Below, in pieces: positions 36,801 to 48,900 of a stretch of 64,000 nucleotides of DNA. Position numbers and translations under genes: made by a program. The DNA comes from Monosporascus cannonballus (taxonomy: Eukaryota; Ascomycota; Sordariomycetes; Xylariales), in assembly GCA_004154925.1 (NCBI GenBank), contig QJNS01000029.1, positions 248,001-312,000 of the forward strand, in the 5' to 3' direction. Below the pieces are notes generated by a model, which saw only the letters and a list, made by a program, of their open reading frames with translations, was not told the DNA's origin and did no database searches. Numbering within the stretch: the stretch's first letter is position 1; each line of letters starts with the position of its first letter.

Positions 36801-39270
36801 AAATAAAACACTAATTTTACGAAACTAAATAATTTACAGTATTCAGTTTTAAAAATATATATAATCTTATTAAAATTAAAAAAGAATACGAATAGAAAAT
36901 AGCCTTTAAAACGAAATACATATTATTTAAATACTTAGTTACGCTAATAGAATTTACGAACATATTAATAACTTTCCAGCAGATGGTTAATTACGTACTA
37001 CGAAAATACCTTGATATTTTCGTCGTTTATTATCTTGACGATATTTTGATTTTCTTAAAAACGGAAAAACTATATGTAAAATACGTTTATAAAATTCTTT
37101 AAGATTTATAAGACATAAAATTACTAATTAGCGCAAAAAAAGTAATTTTACGTACAAAAAGTGAAATATCTGAGACATATTATTATACTAAAACATATTA
37201 GAATAAACCTTAAAAAGATTGCGATAATTACAAAATGGCAAACGCTAATTACGATCAAAAAAATATAGGTATTTTTTAAATACGTTAATTATAATAGAAA
37301 GATTATTTAAAATTTCAACAAAATAATTATACTTTTAACGAATTTTATAAAAAAGAGCAAAAATGTTCAAATAAACGTTTAAAATAGAAGAAGCGTTTTA
37401 GGATCTTAAGGATACGATTACTAGCAAACCAATATTAATTATGTACGATTTAAACCGCCTCGTTAAATTAAAAACCGATATTTCGAATTACGTTTTAAGC
37501 GGAATAATTGAATAACGAAATTATTAAGGTAATTTATATTTTATTATATTTTTTATATAAATTAAAAGAAATCGAGCTTAATTACGGTTTTTTATATAAA
37601 AACTTTATGGCTATTATTATGGTATTCTAAGAGTTTAAGTAGTTCTTAAAAGGAAATTTACTCCAGCTTAAAGTTTATACGGATTATTAAAATTTTACCG
37701 GATTTATTACAACTAAGGAACTTACAGAACGATAATTTCGTTACGCAGAAAAACTGGCGAACTTTAATTTTGTTATTATTTATAAAAAACGTTTAGAAAA
37801 TCACAAAGAAAACGCGTTAAGCAAGCGACCAAACCTCGAAAAAAGATTTGTCAAAATTAGCTATACAATTTTTAATACTATTATAAAAGGATATTTACAC
37901 TCGGGATAAATTGCGATAATTCGGGCCGTACCCTTTGATATGTATTAGAAATTCAAGCAATATAACGAGGGTTTCCCAAAAACTAAAAAATGGACAAAAT
38001 ACAAATACCAGAAAAATACCGAAAAGGTTTAATACGAAACATGTACGAATATTAATTACATAAATATCCAGAGATCCACAAAACTTTGAAACGGCTTTAA
38101 TACATATATTCCTTTTTTAATATAAAATTAATAGTACAAAAAATCATATAATAATACGATATTTACGCCAGAATAAAAGCTCGACGACATAAACCTTACG
38201 GAACATTACAGCTATTACTAGTTATAAAACGATTATGGTATTTCATTATATTCGACTTTAGTATTAAGCTTTTCATATTAGAAAATCCAGTTACGGGAAT
38301 ATATTACGATAGCATTGTCCTGGTTATTAGCGGATTTACGAAATTTTCATATTTTTTACCGGATTACGAAAATACAAATGTCGAACAAATAATATATATA
38401 TTTTTTAAATACTCTTTAATATATATGGATTACTTCTGGAAATTATTTTAAATAAAGGATTAATATATACATTTCAATTTTAATAAGGCCTTATAATATA
38501 AATCAGTTTAAATTACAAATTATTTCACGCTTTTAAACTATAAATAAATAAATAAATAAAATTTACAAACTAAACCTTAAAAGTGTATTTAGGATATTAC
38601 ATTAATTACTAAGAAACTAAATGGGTTAAAATATTATCTAATATTTAATTAACTTTTAATATTAATTGTAATAGAAATATTGAAACAATATTTACAAACG
38701 TAAATTTTGGTTTTATTCCCGAAATTTATAAAAAAGTATATAACGATAATGAAATTAATATTAAAGTAATCCTTACGTTAAAATAATTATAATAGCTATA
38801 TTAAAAAATAAAAACAGAATTATAATTCGCACGAAATCAAATCAATAAGTATTACAACTAAAAAACGTTAAAAAATTAATTTTCGAAAAAAGGGAAATAA
38901 TTTTTATGTTACTAAAAATATATAAATAAAACGACTTAATAAAAATTTCGATTTTAAGTATATCGGTCCATACAAAATCGCCAAAAAAATCTTAGAAAAT
39001 AATTACCTATTAGAGCTTCTACTAAAAGTCAAATTTTGTCCAATTCTTGACATTGGTTTATTCGAATTAATAACAGATATAATGAAGGTACATATAGTAT
39101 AAGACGATATAGAAAGAGAAAACAAATAAATATATAAGATAAAAAAAATCCTCGATAAACGAAAAGAAAACAAATTAATTCAATACCTAATTAAGTGGAA
39201 AAATATCCGGATTCCGAAAACATTTGGAAATCCCCCAAAAATCTTATTAACGCCCAGCATTTATTAAAGA
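33850..39270 (+). pseudogene. gypsy D gag-pol with chromodomain, RIP-inactivated
   Basis: Gag is traceable from about 34090. The protease box near 35925-35970 is badly damaged. RT has an intact VVYYLDDILIF at 37022-37054. RNase H lies near 37460-37800 (LKTDISNYVLSGII). The integrase core lies near 38300-38470 and the GPYKIAKKILENNYLLEL linker near 38970-39020. The chromodomain follows near 39130-39240. Numerous TAA/TAG codons interrupt it. A short minus-strand open frame at 36266-36502 lies opposite and is not a gene. Confidence 0.9.
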
Positions 39271-39746
39271 ACTTCTACTAGTAACGGCGAGGTTAACAGG
39301 GTTATAGGTTCTCTAATTAATAAACGACCAGTTAGTGGATTTAAGATTGGACCAGTTAAAAAAGAACGCGGCTTCTGCCGATATGGCTTTGGCGGCCTCC
39401 AGTTCGACCTATATTTCTTAACGTTCCAACTTATCTAACTCCTTTAGGGACCAAAGCCCGCGGGATAACATATGTATTATACGATTGGCCTATAATTTCT
39501 TTTGTTTTTGAAGCCGGCGAACCTTGGCCTACGTTTATTCTGTTTTTTTTAGCTTTTGTAAATTCTGTTTTAATTTTAAAATAATTAAAAACGAATTTTT
39601 TAAGCTGAAAAATAACGAAACCGTTAATATCGCAAAAGCCTTAATTCCGCGCCATATATTTTTCGTATCGGAAAAGATTTAACGAAAAAAACATAACAAA
39701 ATAATACACCATAACGAACATAATACAAATAAAGAGGCATAATCAT
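39270..39746 (-). pseudogene. antisense ORF of gypsy D, six-Cys protein remnant
   Basis: On the minus strand from ATG at 39746: MIMPLYLYYVRYGVLFCYV, the counterpart of MPICSYYVRRGLLSY in copy A. After a frameshift come FRYEKYMARN and GFCD (CxxC with both Cys now Tyr, then a retained Cys). The C-terminal half is well preserved: AKVRRLQKQKKL, HMLSRGLWSLKELDKLER, VELEAAKAISAEAAFFF and WSNLKSTNWSFIN. This charged, probably helical region is nearly the same in copy A. The function is unknown; it converges on the end of pol. Confidence 0.65.
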
Positions 39747-39880
39747 AATTCCAGAAATAATAAGTTTAAGCAAATTATTTCGTTTGTTTTATTAATCAGG
39801 TTTTTAATATAACTCGATATAATAACAAAAAAGGATTTATAAAAAGATATTTTGGACGAAAACTGTAAAAAAAAGGATCG

Positions 39881-40251
39881 TATTATAATTTAACAGGTTG
39901 CGGCCTTAGAGAACGGTTAAAACGAGAAAATAACTAAGGCATATAAGTCGAGTTACGTAATGGCTCAATAGTATCTATCGTAAAACCTATAGAGCTAGAT
40001 TCGACAAAATCTATCGTAAAACTTATAAAGCCAGGTTCGATAAGGCTGGAAAAATTAAATATAATATGCTTATTATTTTCCATAATTTAAATAATTTTAG
40101 CTTATAATAAAATATCGTTATTTAAAATATGCTTATTATTACGAAACATAATTTGTTATTATATTTCTTACTTATAATTCTATGATATTTCTGTTAATAT
40201 AAACTTATACGATTAAGGTTTAATAATTAATTAAATCGTTTCGCTATTATT
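39881..40251 (+). repeat. 3' LTR of gypsy D
   Basis: 371 bp, TATTATAATTTAACAGGTTG … TTTCGCTATTATT, same length as the 5' LTR. The last base is T instead of the expected A. The TTAAA duplication follows directly. Confidence 0.92.
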
Positions 40252-40256
40252 TTAAA

Positions 40257-40894
40257 TTGATTTATTTATTTATAAACTAGGATTAAAATACTTTTTCTTT
40301 TGTTAAATATATTTTTAATTATTTGAAATCCGCGAAACTATTATAAATTCTTACCTTTTATAAAAATATATCGTTTCCCAATTTAATAAATTAATAAATA
40401 TTAAAAAATTGGAATTGTTTATTAAATATAATAATAAAATTATTTACGAAAAAAAGTATTTCTTAACGAATAAAACAATAAGGGTCTTAAAAAATAAAGC
40501 TTAATCTGAAATCTTTTACTATATTAATGAATATTTTTATTAAAATAAAAATACTTTCTGTAATCTATATAACGACTTTTTAGTTAGAAGTACCTTTTTA
40601 TATTATAAATATCTTAAAGATATATTTATATATGTTTCGTAAAATAAGGTTATATTAGCGAAATTGTTGATAGCCTTGTAACATTTAAATTTTAAATTAA
40701 ATTTATCAATTGTAATAATTCAAGTTTTAACCGTTTTTTTAATTATTATAAATACGTATATATCGCTATAAACGTCTTTAAATTATTAATCGTTTCGTAC
40801 GATAAAGTAAACTTTATATTTTTATAATTCATGATATTTATTAAATTTATAAACGTATATTTGTATTTATTTTAAAATGTTTTTCTTTTTAAGA
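40257..40894 (+). other. copia-2 internal region, middle part
   Basis: AT-rich DNA between gypsy D and gypsy E, part of the copia-2 body. I could read no domain with confidence. Confidence 0.5.
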
Positions 40895-40899
40895 AAAAT

Positions 40900-41280
40900 T
40901 GTTACGATCTGACAGGTTCCGGTCTCGGGAAAAGGTCAGCGAGGATAACACGGACCACCTTCCAGATAACATAACGGATGCTTAACAAAAATCCTCTGAG
41001 CACAAATAATTAGCATTAAGCAATTGCTTAGCAAAACCTTATGAAATATATTTAAGGAAAGGTATACAGTAATACCAAAACGAATATATATATATACATT
41101 TATTATTTCCCTAATTTAAATAATATTAATTTGTTATCAACTATTATTACTTAAGATTTCTTTAATATTACGAAATATACTATATTATTATATTTATTAC
41201 TTTATTTTTTACGATATTTCTATTAATATAAAGCCGTAATATTAAGATTTAATAACTTGTTAAACTCTTTAACCGTTATA
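40900..41280 (+). repeat. 5' LTR of gypsy E
   Basis: 381 bp, TGTTACGATCTGACAGGTTC … CTCTTTAACCGTTATA. The U3 region includes GATAACACGGACCACCTTCC and GCTTAGCAAAACC, distinct from A/D, B and C. Confidence 0.92.
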
Positions 41281-41329
41281 CGTTATATATTTTTGTTTAA
41301 TAATATTATTAAATATTAAATAATATTAT

Positions 41330-44300
41330 CGACATTATTTGTATTAACAAAGAGCCCCAACAGCTTATTTATTAGATTTTTCATAACTCGGATATTAAAA
41401 TAAAATCCGAAAAAGAATAATTTCGCCTTTTTCGCGGAACAGTTTTCCGACGTCTGGAGGCCATAAATAAACATATTTTTTAACTTAAAAAAATAATAAC
41501 CTTATAACGGCTCTTTAAGCAATTTATGAAAAACCTAAGGGAAAAAAACACTCCGAAACCGAAAAGCCTTTTTAAATAAGCCAAATTATTTAGCTAAATT
41601 TTACCAAGGAACTAGAAAAAGTCCTTAAGTTTTTTAAGCCGGAATTTTTCGACAGAACTTTAATTAAGTTATAATTGTTTTTAACTTAATACCGAACATA
41701 TTTTGAGTACTTTTCCATTGAACTAATTATGCTTACGATACGAATTAAGTTCGTAATTAAACGATTTATCTAAAATACGGTTATTTAATTTATGCCCGCT
41801 ATAAGAAAATATGTTACCTTATTAATCGAAAAACGAAGCCCGCAAATAATACAAATGTATAACGATTACGAATAATTTAAATAAATATTAACGAAAGTTT
41901 TCAAAATAATAAACGAAAAAACAAAAGCCGAAATATAAATCCAGTAGTTACGACAAAAAAATGTAATATCTAATTACGGCAACATATTTATTTAGTTAGT
42001 TTTTAAATTAAACTGGGGACAAAAAGAATTAATAGCGAAATCTTTCGACAATTTAAAAAAATATGAAAAACTTTTAAAATTTAATCGGCCTAATTATTTG
42101 TCGGATTATATTATTATAATAATTAAGATCGATAATTTGTGACAAGCTATGCGGTTTAACCAATTATTAAACCTTAAGTCGACGGGTTTATGTTGGTAGA
42201 AGTATCGTAGAAATCTGAACAATAAATACAATAAAGTGTTACGTCTCGTAATACTAAGGGTACCTTGGGTAACGATATTATAAACGCTTGGTATTAATAA
42301 GAGTTGCAAGCTGAAGTTATTTAAATTATGGAATTAATAAACGTATATATCTTTCTTTTTTTTGGCTTAATTACTCGTAATCATGCCGTTAGTAGTGATT
42401 ACGATCACTTGGGATCACCTTTAATTATTAATGATCACTGGCTTAGCAGTGATCACCGTTACGTAACCCGGGAGGTGGCCCGTGTGTTCCCTGCCTGACC
42501 GTTTCTTGTGACCGGAGCTTGTCGGGTCGTAACATAATTAACAATACGTTTGGGGCATTAAAGGCACCAAAAGAAAAAATAATAATAAATCCTGATATAC
42601 GGCTAATACTAACGCTTTTCGGCATAATAACATTTTTTACGACGCAGAACCAGGATCTATGGAACTAGGAATTACTTATAGAAAAAACTAGAATTAAACT
42701 AAATACTTTAATTGCAACAAAATAAGGCATAAGGCAGTATAATGCAAGACACCTAAGAAACCTCGTCAAAACAACTAAACACCCGTACCTAAAGGATAAT
42801 CCAAAAGAAACTAATAGAACGGAAACAAATCCATCAACATAATTCAGCCTAAGTACATACCAGGGCTCCTCATAACAAAAAGTCCAATAAGGGCCATCAC
42901 GACAAAACATTCGACGAAAAATGCAAAAAACCAGGAGGCTAATTAAACTGATATCGTAAATATAATAAGAAAAACTATGAAGATAATTACGCGAATACTA
43001 GAATTAGACAGAAAAGGTTTGTCTCGGAACCGCTAATCGATACGGTAAAATACATATCATGTATTGCCGACGACAAGAATATCCTGATTACGAAAAATAA
43101 AAACAGCATATTTACGGACGGAGTACCCGTATGTACTATAAGGGATTCGATATTTCAAACCGTACCAAAAATAACAAATTAACCCAAAAAAATAATAGCT
43201 ATAAAAACCACTTTTATTATTATTAATAATATAATTACCAAACGGAAAAGAAATTAATTTAATATACAATAAAAAAACATCACAAAAAGGTTATTACAAA
43301 TCTTTATTTTTAATTAGTATTTATTATAAACCTTTACAAATAAAACGTCATTAAAAGTAATACGTTAATTTATAGAAGAACATTGGAATAATAGTTGACA
43401 GAACGTATAATAAGATATAGTTGCAAATAAAAGAAAATAATTTACATAATAAGAAAAACGTTCTAATAAAACTAAAAATAATTAATATAATTCTAAAAAA
43501 TAGTACGCCGGCAATAACGACAAATATAGTAACTTAACGCGCTAAATATAAAAACATAAACAAAGTTCGATAAACTTAAATAGGAATTAAAAAAAGGTTA
43601 CTTATAAAAAAGCCGCAGGATAACGAAACCCAAAAAAGTCAGAAAAAATTCTCAAAAAAGGCTTTAAACGAGACGATAAAAGCCGTTAATAACCTTATTA
43701 TTTTAAACATACGAATCGAAACGTATTAATATACCGCAATAATAAACTACGGAACTTTGGGCGGGAATTATATTATGCCAGGTACGGTTAATAAGTTCAA
43801 ATTACCAAAAAGAAATACAAATTAAAATCTTATATAATAACGAATACCGAAAATCAGGAATTCACTTACGATAATAGAAAAATCATATGCGAAATTAATT
43901 ACCTAAAGATTTTTATTTAAGGATAATACTAAATAGTTAATTTCGACATCGTTTTATTTAAAAATTATAATATAATCTTAGGATTATTATAGATACGCCA
44001 GTACCAAATCTTAAGTAATAAACAAACTAACCAAATATAATTCACCTTATATATTATTAATAAATTCCCAAGAATTTAAGATCTTAATATTTAATCGAAA
44101 ATAGCGACAAATATCAGCATAAAAATACGATAAAACCCTTATTACCCAAAGGGACAAAATATAAAAAGAAATAAATATGAAAAAATACGACGTATCGTTA
44201 TTATCATCAAAGCGAAACTAAAGCAATTAGATAACGACCTAAAACAACAGGCCCAAAACTTAAAAAGTTTAACTAATATGCTATCATAATATTATAAATA

Positions 44301-44960
44301 CGAACAACTTTTCAAAAAGAAGCTTCATGAAAAATTATTAAAATATAACGAATAAAATCATAAAATAATCCTTAAAAAAGGATCTTTGATAAAGTTTCAC
44401 TCTATTCACAACCTTAACGGAAACGAACTACGTACTTTCAAAGAATACCTAGAAAATCGGTTGCAGAAAAAATAGATTTAACCTTCGAAATTACCGGCAG
44501 AATATCTTATATTTTTCGTACGGAAAAAAAAAGAAAAATTAAAAGTTATGGTTTATTTTCGATAGCTAAACGATATTATTATTAAAAATCGAATACTATT
44601 ACCAAAATAACCTAACAAAAAACTCGATTTTAAATATATCGGTTTATACAAAATCGCCAAGAAAATCTCAGAAAACAATTATGAATTAAAATTTCACCAA
44701 AGATCAAATTTTATATACTATTTTATGTTTTGTTATTGAAATTAATAACAGATATAATCAAAATACATACGGCATAAAATAATATAAAAATAAAAACGAA
44801 TAAGTTTACGAAATAAAGAAAATTTTCGATATACGAAAACAAATTAGATTTACTTAATACTTAATAAAGTAAAAAAGTACCCAAATTCCGAAAATATCTA
44901 AAAACCTGCTAAAACTCTTATTAGTACTTAACGCTTATTAAAAAGATTTTACTAGCAATA
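41330..44960 (+). pseudogene. gypsy E gag-protease-RT start fused to chromodomain by deletion
   Basis: Gag is readable from about 41600 (PEFFDRTLIKL…) and is split at 42138-42534 by a solo LTR. The knuckle region near 42700-42750 reads KYFNCNKIRHKAV.C. The protease box near 43742 reads INYGTLGGNYIMP. The RT start is near 44290-44600. The junction near 44604 joins it to the linker and the chromodomain near 44790-44900. With RT palm and integrase gone, it could only have moved with help from another element, and RIP-type stops have since ended coding. Short minus-strand open frames at 42665-42910 and 43057-43269 are opposite gag and not genes. Confidence 0.88.
42138..42534 (-). repeat. 397-bp gypsy-type solo LTR inserted in gypsy E gag, TSD taatt
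   Basis: Ends TGTGACAAGCTATGCGG … GTCGGGTCGTAACA, flanked by TAATT at 42133-42137 and 42535-42539. It is in minus orientation relative to E: the common gypsy R/U5-like half (GTTTAACCAATTATTAAACC, ACGTCTCGTAATACTAAGG) is at its left. The U3 part is GC-rich and hardly RIP-mutated, with inverted repeats TGATCACTG-GCTTAG-CAGTGATCA (42432-42455) and AGTGAT-TACG-ATCACT (42394-42409). This U3 is unlike those of A-E, so it is a further subfamily. Confidence 0.93.
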
Positions 44961-45435
44961 ACGGAATTACCAAAAATAATAGCATCCCAATTAATATTTT
45001 TAACAAACCAAACGGTATTACCGATACCAAACTGGTTCATAGGATTAACGGGAGGAACTAGGGCGGCTATGGAAGTCTTGGCGATGGCTTGCTCCTGGTA
45101 TTTTTACTTTCTAACTCTTTTAATAATTACAATTTTCGTTATATTATTGTATTCTTTTTAAGCGAAAAAAGGTTTTATATTTCCGAAAATATAATAAATA
45201 TATAATATAATTATTTATCTTTTAGTAAAACCGTTTTTGCAATTCTAAAAAACGTTTTTTTACAAAAACCTCCTTTTATTCCAGATATTAATTCTTGGTG
45301 CAAATAATTTTTAAAAAAGAATAAAAATGCCGGTTTTATAATAAAGATATTTACATTTAATGCAAACTTTATATTTAGAAACAATTTTATTATGTCGCAT
45401 TTTTAACACTTAAAAAAACTTAACAAGTACGGCAT
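44960..45435 (-). pseudogene. antisense ORF of gypsy E, Cys-rich protein remnant
   Basis: Starts MPYLLSFFKC at 45435 on the minus strand, in line with MPYSLCFFKG of copy B. A retained Cys follows three residues later. After a frame change KVCIKCKYLYYKTG gives the second CxxC, and after another KRFLELQKRF matches EKRFLELQKR in B. The open frame also reads upstream (TISDYIIKGYRQ) as in B. At least two small indels break it, besides RIP stops. It is kept although the pol core of this copy is deleted. Confidence 0.6.
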
Positions 45436-45601
45436 AACTTTAAAATCAAAATTATTAAAAATAAAAAGCAGATTTTGCCGACAATTAACCCAGGAAATCT
45501 GACGATAACCTTTAATAATATAATCCGATATCGTGAAAAATTGGTAACATTTATTAAGAAAGTAAAACCTTAAGGGTAAGATTTAGGGAAAAAGGAAATC
45601 G

Positions 45602-45980
45602 TATTACGACCTAACAAGTTCCGGCATCGGGAAACGGTTAGTAAGGATAATACGGACCATTTTCCAGGTTACATAACGAATACTTAGCAAAAGTCCGTTA
45701 AGCATAAGTAATTAGCATTAAACAACTGCTTAGCAAAACCTCACTAAATATAATTAAGCAAAAATAAGTAATAATACTAAAACTAATATATATATATGTT
45801 TATTATTTCCATGATTTAAAAAATACCAGCTTGCAATAAAATATCGTTATTTAAGGCACCCTTGGTATTACGAAACGTAATACGTTATTATATTTATTAT
45901 TTAATTTTCTACTATATTCCTACCAATATAAACCCGTATAACTAAGGTTTAATAGTTGGTTAAACTCTTTAGCCGTTACA
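45602..45980 (+). repeat. 3' LTR of gypsy E
   Basis: 379 bp, TATTACGACCTAACAAGTTC … CTCTTTAGCCGTTACA, matching the 5' LTR in U3 content. It is followed by the AAAAT duplication. Confidence 0.92.
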
Positions 45981-45985
45981 AAAAT

Positions 45986-48900
45986 TATTTAATCATTTCC
46001 TAAAATTATAGTTTTTTATGTTTTTATAATAAAACCTTTTCGATTTTACGAAATATCTTTTTAAACGGATATATATTTAATTTTTTATGTCCTTACAGTA
46101 ATAACGGTAAATTACGGCTATATATCCCGTTTTGCAATTTTAAAGCCTTTTTGTACGGTTTGGTCTCAAAGCTTTTCTGATCAAGGTGGCGTGTATTTCG
46201 AGCCATTATTTTTCTCAAATTTTGGTAATTTGTCGGCCGGTTATCTTTCGTATTTATGGAAAAGAAATTAAACGTCTTATATTAAATATAATTTTTCATA
46301 TTTTATATTCGTTTCGAATAAAATCAATTCGATACGGAATATACGAGGAGTTTACGTTTAGGACTTGTAAGATATCTTTGTTTTTGCCGCTATTTTAAGT
46401 TAAATAATATAATAAAAACGTAGGGTTATTTTATTTTTTTCTGTCCCTATAATAATGATAATAATTATTAGGGGAAAATGTTAACAGCATTAATAATCTA
46501 GTAAACAGAAATAATTCGAATATAGTAATCGTATTAGGATAATTAATTATTTACGAATAAATTTAGTTTCTTTTGATTTTATTCGTGTTTTACGTTAATA
46601 CCTTTTTAAAGTCATTTTTATTTAACAGGTAATTAAATTATGTTGCTTAAATATTGGTTTATATATATATATATAAAGATTATTAATTGGATTAGGTATT
46701 TTTATTTATCGAAATACTTTCTATAACTTATTTTTAAAAATTTTAATATTACTTAAAAAGGTAATATTTTGGTTAAGTTTAGATTGCGAATAATAACAAT
46801 TTTATTAGTCAACGGATTTTAAATCTCGTAAATATTTGTATATCGATAACCGTCAAGATAATTTATTTATATTTTATAATTTAATTTTTAAAGTCTTTGC
46901 ATTGTTTGTAACGCTAATTATTATAATTTAAATATATAGCCATATATTTGCAAATAGACTTATTAAAACTTCTGATTAAATATAATTAAGCCGTTTTTAT
47001 ACGTTTGGTAAATATAATAAACTTTATATAAAATTTATTAAAAATATATTTTTAAAGATATGTTTATATAAGTATATTATCGTTTTGAAAAGAAAAGTAA
47101 TTGAACGTTATTTCGTATTATAATTGTTTTTTCTTTCATTATACATTTTAAATATTTGATATTTTCATTTTAAAACTGAGTATATAGTAATAAAGATTTA
47201 AATTTAATATTAAAAAAAGTAATTAAATTATAATTTTAAGCTAATCATTTTTCAGAATTTCGTTATTATATTTAAATACCTATTAAAATACTTTATCATA
47301 ATTATTCAAAACTTTTAAAAAAGGTATTAAAATATTAAAATAAATATATTTTGTTTTCGATTTTTGAAATAGATATCCCAGATACAACGTATATATCGAT
47401 TGGTTATAAAAATAATATATTGATATTTTTTAAAATCTTTTTCGAAATTTGTACAATTTGTAACGATTTTTTATTTTGATTAAGAAGTTCCTTTTTAAGC
47501 GTACGACGTATTTGCCTTTTGGCTTTCGTCTAGCTATATACTTAGTATTCGATTATTATAAGGCCTTTTAGCTAAATGCTTTTCGTATAGGTTTGTAATT
47601 ACACGATTATGTCGTCTTTTGAGTATCTAATTTTAGGTGCCATATAATACTATTACCGATTCGTAATAATTTTGTTATTTATAAATTAATGTTTCGTTTA
47701 TAAATTATCAAAATTATATCAGTAATTTTTGCGTTAATACTTTCGATAACAAATTAATTAAATATGTTTATCAACGTAATAATTATTTAATTCTATTCAG
47801 TTTGAATATAATTATTAATTTTTCGGTTATTTTATTAATAATTTTTTTTCAAGAGTCGCTAGAAAAATACCAGGTTATATGCAGAATTTTCGTAATATAT
47901 TATGTTGTACAAATACAACGCTTTGGTTCCGTTAAGGCTTTAAAATATTATATCGACTTTTTTATGCCTTTTAATCGAAATAAAATTATTGTTTACGTAT
48001 ATTGTGTCACGTTATACGGCTAATTTAAAATTCAAAAACTTATTTATAAGGTTCAAAATAAATATCGTTAACATTATATCCAAATTCAATAAATTTCTAA
48101 AAACGTAAAATAAGGCGTTTATAACATGACGTTAATTAATAATTAAAAAATACGTTAACATTCGTTTTACCTTTTTTAAAATTAGTTTATTTATATAACT
48201 ATTCTTTTATGGTTTTTAATAACTGGTGGATTTTTTAAAAAACTAATCGGCGGTATTTAAACCTTAAATATATGCCTTTACTATATTGTTGAAACGGAAA
48301 TCCGTTAAACCTTTATTAAGGAATGCATAACAATAATGAAATAATATATAGTAAGCACTTAAGTAAAATTTATAACGAATATTTTGCGTATCCGATTTTT
48401 GTCGTTTTCGTTTTTTAACGTTTTAATTCATATAAGAATTTTTATGATTATTTGGTTTGGTTTGCCACCTTGGAATTTATCTTTATAATTAAAAATCAAT
48501 AAGCTCAACGTTTTTCTAATTAAAATTATCTTAATTAAAGGTAGTTATAAGAGCTGTTTGGAATGGTAAAAACGTTACCTTATTATTTCGTAATGTAAAT
48601 ATAAGATAAGCTATAATTTAATGATCCAACAAAGTAATTGTTACTTTTTGAAAATTAGTCGTACCGTTACTAATTTCTTATTTTTTATTTTTTGGATAAT
48701 AATAATTTATATTTTAATTATAAATGTTAAAATTATATATAAAGTATTACTTTATATAATTATTATTATCGTTTTTAGAAGAGTATGTCGTTATTTTAAG
48801 TTTATAAGCTTTGGTATTATACGATTTATTTAATTAATATTTTGCCTGATTTCGAAATTTACTGAAACGTTTTGCAATATTTTTGTTAAATATTAATTAA

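Larger units (their letters stand above)
33422..40251 (+). mobile_element. complete Ty3/gypsy chromovirus copy D, TSD ttaaa
   Basis: 6.8-kb element with 371-bp LTRs (33422-33792 and 39881-40251) flanked by TTAAA at 33417-33421 and 40252-40256. It is inserted in the internal region of copia-2. It belongs to the same LTR and antisense-ORF subfamily as copy A. The whole gag-pol order is present but interrupted by RIP-type stops. Confidence 0.94.
40900..45980 (+). mobile_element. internally deleted gypsy copy E, TSD aaaat
   Basis: LTRs at 40900-41280 and 45602-45980, flanked by AAAAT at 40895-40899 and 45981-45985. Gag, protease and the start of RT are present. At about 44604 the sequence then jumps from the pre-palm RT segment directly to the post-integrase linker (RFQIYRSIQNRQ…), so the RT palm, RNase H and integrase, about 2.2 kb, are missing. 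A 397-bp solo LTR is inserted in gag. The chromodomain trace and antisense frame are still there. Confidence 0.93.

Noticed and set aside
48621..48833. 70-codon open frame with a hydrophobic, membrane-like product
   Set aside because: Ile/Tyr/Phe content is what poly-A/T-rich DNA encodes; there is no conserved motif and it lies inside the copia-2 body.
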